From VBAS01 sp035318985 (GTDB lineage: Bacteria; Bacteroidota; Bacteroidia; Chitinophagales; Chitinophagaceae), in assembly GCA_035318985.1 (NCBI GenBank), contig DATHDP010000092.1, positions 1-8,439 of the forward strand: 8,439 bases of DNA, given 5' to 3'. Numbering within the stretch: position 1 is the stretch's first letter; every line of letters starts with the position of its first letter. The position numbers were made by a program, and so were the translations under genes. Positions 7,053-8,439 of this stretch are shown here, piece by piece. Below the pieces are notes generated by a model. That model did not search any database, was not told the origin of the DNA, and was given only the letters and a program-made list of their open reading frames with translations.

Positions 7053-7132
7053 TTCTTGTAAGATATTTTAGGTTGAAGTACTTCCTTCCGATAAAATCGG
7101 GACAGGCTCCGCAGCGGGGGACAATGAAGAGG

Positions 7133-7675
7133 TTATATAATCAGTTTAGGCCTGAGTAATTTGATGCCTCGTGCTTTTTGGTTCTTGATGGTGCTAATGG
7201 TGAGGTTCATTTCCTGTGCTGTTTCTGTAACTGATTTGCCTTCGATGTAGAGCTTAGTGAATACCTTTTTGCATTGTTCTGGCAAATGAGAGATGGCTTT
7301 TTGTAAGTTGTTTATGGTTTCGGCTTTAATGATATCATGAATGTATGATTGCTGTGTAGTATCTATTTGAGTTATGTAAGTCTTATTATGCAAGTTCCTG
7401 TTTTGTGTTTGCTGCAAATGGCGGATACATGCATTATAAACAGATCTATACAAGTAGGCTCTTATTCCTGCTTCGGTCTCAAAAATGTTTCGTTTGCTCC
7501 ATAGCTTGATAAAGCTGGTTGAAATGATATCTTCTGCAGTGGCTTTATCCTTTACATAACGAAAGGCAAAAAGGTAAACAGCTTTATAAAGTGCATTGAA
7601 GAAGTACTCAAAGCCTGAGCCCTCTCCATTTCGGAAAGACTGTACGTTGTCGGTATTTGAATTGGACTTGTGCAA
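7133..7675 (-). CDS. ECF-type RNA polymerase sigma factor (Bacteroidota FecI-like)
   Basis: The 180-residue product has the two conserved sigma-70 regions of ECF factors. Region 2 (about 21-60) includes FEYFFNALYKAVYLFAFRYV and DKATAEDIISTSFIKLW, the core-binding and -10 recognition segment. Region 4 (about 130-175) includes LPEQCKKVFTKLYIEG and a helix-turn-helix SVTETAQEMNLTISTIKNQKARGIKLL in two parts (148-160 and 161-174). It resembles the Bacteroidota sigma family that usually pairs with a FecR anti-sigma factor and a SusC-like transporter, yet neither is adjacent. An in-frame TGA lies two codons upstream and no ATG or GTG occurs near the N-terminus, so the only reasonable start is TTG at 7675. 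That may keep expression low. It diverges across 101 nt from the repressor gene, suggesting shared control (inference). Confidence 0.88.
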   Translation of the reverse strand: MHKSNSNTDNVQSFRNGEGSGFEYFFNALYKAVYLFAFRYVKDKATAEDIISTSFIKLWSKRNIFETEAGIRAYLYRSVYNACIRHLQQTQNRNLHNKTYITQIDTTQQSYIHDIIKAETINNLQKAISHLPEQCKKVFTKLYIEGKSVTETAQEMNLTISTIKNQKARGIKLLRPKLII

Positions 7676-7753
7676 GGCTCAACCAGTTAAGAGTAATAGA
7701 GCTAAGGTAAAATAAATATTCAACTGTATGCAAATAGTCCTACATTATTTTTT

Positions 7754-7773
7754 GGGAATTCATTGAATTTCCC
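7754..7773 (+). promoter_or_regulatory. Imperfect dyad before the repressor start, candidate operator
   Basis: GGGAATTCA (7754-7762) and TGAATTTCCC (7764-7773) form an inverted repeat with a single centre base and one extra T in the right arm. It ends three bases before the ATG of the Cro/CI-type gene. Repressors of this type commonly bind such dyads to control their own expression. It could also act as an RNA hairpin over the start. No experimental basis is visible in the sequence. Confidence 0.5.
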
Positions 7774-7776
7774 TTA

Positions 7777-8001
7777 ATGAATCGGACACAAAATGAGAAA
7801 ATACTCAAGAAATTCGGAAAGCATTTAGAAAAGATCCGACTAGAGAAGAATTTGAGCCTCCGAAAACTTGCTGATGATGCAGATGTAGATTTTAGCCAGA
7901 TACATAGAATTGAAAAAGGTAAAACCAATCCTTCTTTAACGATGTTGTTGGCATTGGCTGAAAGCTTAAATATAACTATCAACGAACTATTGGAGTTTTG
8001 A
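7777..8001 (+). CDS. Small Cro/CI-type (XRE) transcriptional regulator
   Basis: This 74-residue cytoplasmic DNA-binding protein consists almost entirely of an HTH_3 domain. After a charged N-terminal helix (about 8-24, KILKKFGKHLEKIRLEK) comes the helix-turn-helix LSLRKLADDADVDFSQIHRIEKG (27-49 overall). It continues with the typical NPSLTMLLALAESLNITINELL ending (51-72, with the LxxLAxxLNIxxxEL pattern). There is no C-terminal sensor or peptidase domain, so any signal response must come from a partner or from concentration. The ATG at 7777 is used and no Shine-Dalgarno sequence is visible. The gene is divergent from the ECF sigma gene and preceded by a dyad (7754-7773), fitting autoregulation and possible repression of the sigma gene (inference). 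No toxin-like partner follows. Confidence 0.85.
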   Translation: MNRTQNEKILKKFGKHLEKIRLEKNLSLRKLADDADVDFSQIHRIEKGKTNPSLTMLLALAESLNITINELLEF

Positions 8002-8100
8002 AGAATTGATGCTTTGATCTCTTGCCATCGATCAAATCACAAAAGTCAACATGTCAGTAAATAGCATAAGTACTATGGAAGTCGCTTTACCCATGCCTTT

Positions 8101-8122
8101 GGGTCGAAGTTGGGTCGGAGTT
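8101..8122. repeat. 11-bp tandem duplication
   Basis: GGGTCGAAGTT (8101-8111) is followed directly by GGGTCGGAGTT (8112-8122), differing at one base. It lies between the CTTTAC/GTAAAG pair (8085-8090 and 8131-8136). It may be a simple local duplication; no function is evident. Confidence 0.5.
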
Positions 8123-8264
8123 GCCATGCAGTAAAGTAACAGCAAAAACGAATAAAATTGAAAGGAAAAGCTATTCATTGGAAGACTGAACAGACAAAAA
8201 GACATTTAAGGGGGTTGGAATCAGTGATGGCTTTATCGCAATCTAATGTGCCTTTGCAATTTCA

Positions 8265-8296
8265 TTGACAAAAATCAGCTAAAAGTCCTACATTTA
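8265..8296 (+). promoter_or_regulatory. Weak Bacteroidota-type promoter candidate
   Basis: TTG (8265-8267) is separated by 21 nt from TACATTTA (8289-8296). This matches TTG-N(17-23)-TAnnTTTG except for the last base. If used, transcription would begin near 8302 and run into the tandem array. Such matches arise easily in AT-rich DNA. Confidence 0.25.
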
Positions 8297-8330
8297 ACAT
8301 GCAAAAATTAACGCACTAAACGAAAATACT

Positions 8331-8439
8331 CAACACGAATACCAAGCAGATACCTCAAAACGAATACACGCAACACGAATACCAAGCAGATACCTCAAAA
8401 CGAATACACGCAACACGAATACCAAGCAGATACCTCAAA
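8331..8439. repeat. Perfect 40-bp tandem repeat, truncated by window end
   Basis: A 40-bp unit beginning CAACACGAATACCAAGCAGA recurs at 8331, 8371 and 8411 without a mismatch, the third copy being cut at 29 bases by the window end. Each unit contains CGAATAC twice, pointing to an older, shorter ancestral repeat. A degraded fragment (CTAAACGAAAATACT, about 8316-8330) precedes the first full unit. There are no unique spacers, so it is not CRISPR. The period is not a multiple of three and no start codon leads into it on the + strand, so it is probably non-coding. The full copy number cannot be known from this window. Confidence 0.92.

Larger units (their letters stand above)
6860..7132. other. 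Palindrome-rich region between the ECF sigma gene and the small-protein pair
   Basis: No gene is called in these 273 nt. They contain CCCCCGC-TG-GCGGGGG (6968-6983); GGGGTGGA (7016-7023) paired with TCCACCCC (7045-7052) across 21 nt; the perfect 10-bp palindrome GAAGTACTTC (7075-7084); CCGAT-AAA-ATCGG (7088-7100); and CCGC-A-GCGG (7109-7117). The minus strand at 7120 reads CCCCCGCTGCGG, close to the 6968 palindrome. On the minus strand the frame of the sigma gene remains open after its stop all the way to 6575, which may be chance or a coding relic. None of the stems has a T run, so no intrinsic terminator is claimed. Confidence 0.55.
8002..8330. other. Gene-free stretch after the repressor
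   Basis: No convincing coding frame is seen on either strand. The largest ATG frame I noticed on the + strand is 27 codons (8051-8134) and has no recognisable features. Contents are a 7-bp inverted repeat TTTGATC/GATCAAA (8013-8019 and 8030-8036, loop 11-20 region) shortly after the repressor stop but without a T run, an 11-bp tandem duplication (8101-8122), a short inverted pair CTTTAC/GTAAAG (8085-8090 and 8131-8136), and a possible promoter (8265-8296). It leads directly into the 40-bp tandem array. Confidence 0.5.

Noticed and set aside
7088..7100. Intrinsic terminator for the sigma gene
   Set aside because: The stem is only five pairs and no T run follows on the minus strand.
7740..7982. 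Minus-strand 80-codon frame opposite the Cro/CI-type gene
   Set aside because: The + strand frame has a clear HTH domain; the antisense product is a serine/phenylalanine-rich shadow.
8051..8134. 27-codon ORF after the repressor
   Set aside because: It is too short, has no recognisable motif, and contains the 11-bp tandem duplication; mentioned only as content of the gap.
8085..8136. Integron attC-like site
   Set aside because: There is a short inverted pair (CTTTAC/GTAAAG), but the conserved RYYYAAC and GTTRRRY core boxes are not in the required places, and no integrase or cassette is seen.
7736..8294. Shared 11-mer AGTCCTACATT (7736-7746 and 8284-8294) as a repeated operator
   Set aside because: Several exact 11-mer matches are expected by chance in a window of this size, and the flanks are not otherwise similar.
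8331..8439. CRISPR array
   Set aside because: The 40-bp units are identical and directly adjacent, with no variable spacers, and no cas gene is present.

Overview
The window reads as a chromosomal segment of a Bacteroidota bacterium, most likely Chitinophagaceae or a close relative. The evidence is an AT-rich background, starts without recognisable Shine-Dalgarno sequences, lipoproteins with Bacteroidota-style lipoboxes, a FecI-like ECF sigma factor of the Bacteroidota type, and a PF06439 (DUF1080) protein next to carbohydrate genes. The taxonomic call is inference from gene content, not from a marker gene.

Left part (1-3592, + strand): a lipoprotein with two tandem ferredoxin-like domains, cut by the window start, ends at a good intrinsic terminator (779-809). 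Next come a TIM-barrel sugar isomerase/epimerase (893-1888) and a NupG-like 12-helix MFS permease (1919-3130), spaced as an operon. A small unrecognised lipoprotein (3224-3592) follows.

Middle part (3606-6859, - strand): reading on the minus strand, two unrecognised 94-residue proteins (6859-6575 and 6563-6279) are followed by an exported DUF1080/3-keto-disaccharide hydrolase family protein (6231-5455). After a 493-nt gap comes an exported AGE-family (cellobiose 2-epimerase-like) protein (4961-3606). The gap holds a symmetric set of inverted repeats (about 5020-5455) that looks like a repetitive or MITE-like element. Permease, isomerase, 2-epimerase and DUF1080 together suggest uptake and remodelling of unusual or oxidised sugars. 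The dehydrogenase that a 3-keto-sugar route would need is not in the window.

Right part (6860-8439): a non-coding stretch rich in GC-rich palindromes (6860-7132) precedes an orphan ECF sigma factor with a TTG start and no FecR partner (7675-7133, -). It diverges across 101 nt from a 74-residue Cro/CI-type repressor (7777-8001, +). An imperfect dyad (7754-7773) sits directly before the repressor's start and is a candidate autoregulatory operator. From 8002 no convincing gene is seen. The window ends inside a perfect 40-bp tandem repeat (8331-8439).

No complete new system can be demonstrated. The best leads are the symmetric palindromic element, the 40-bp tandem array and the sigma/repressor pair with its dyad.
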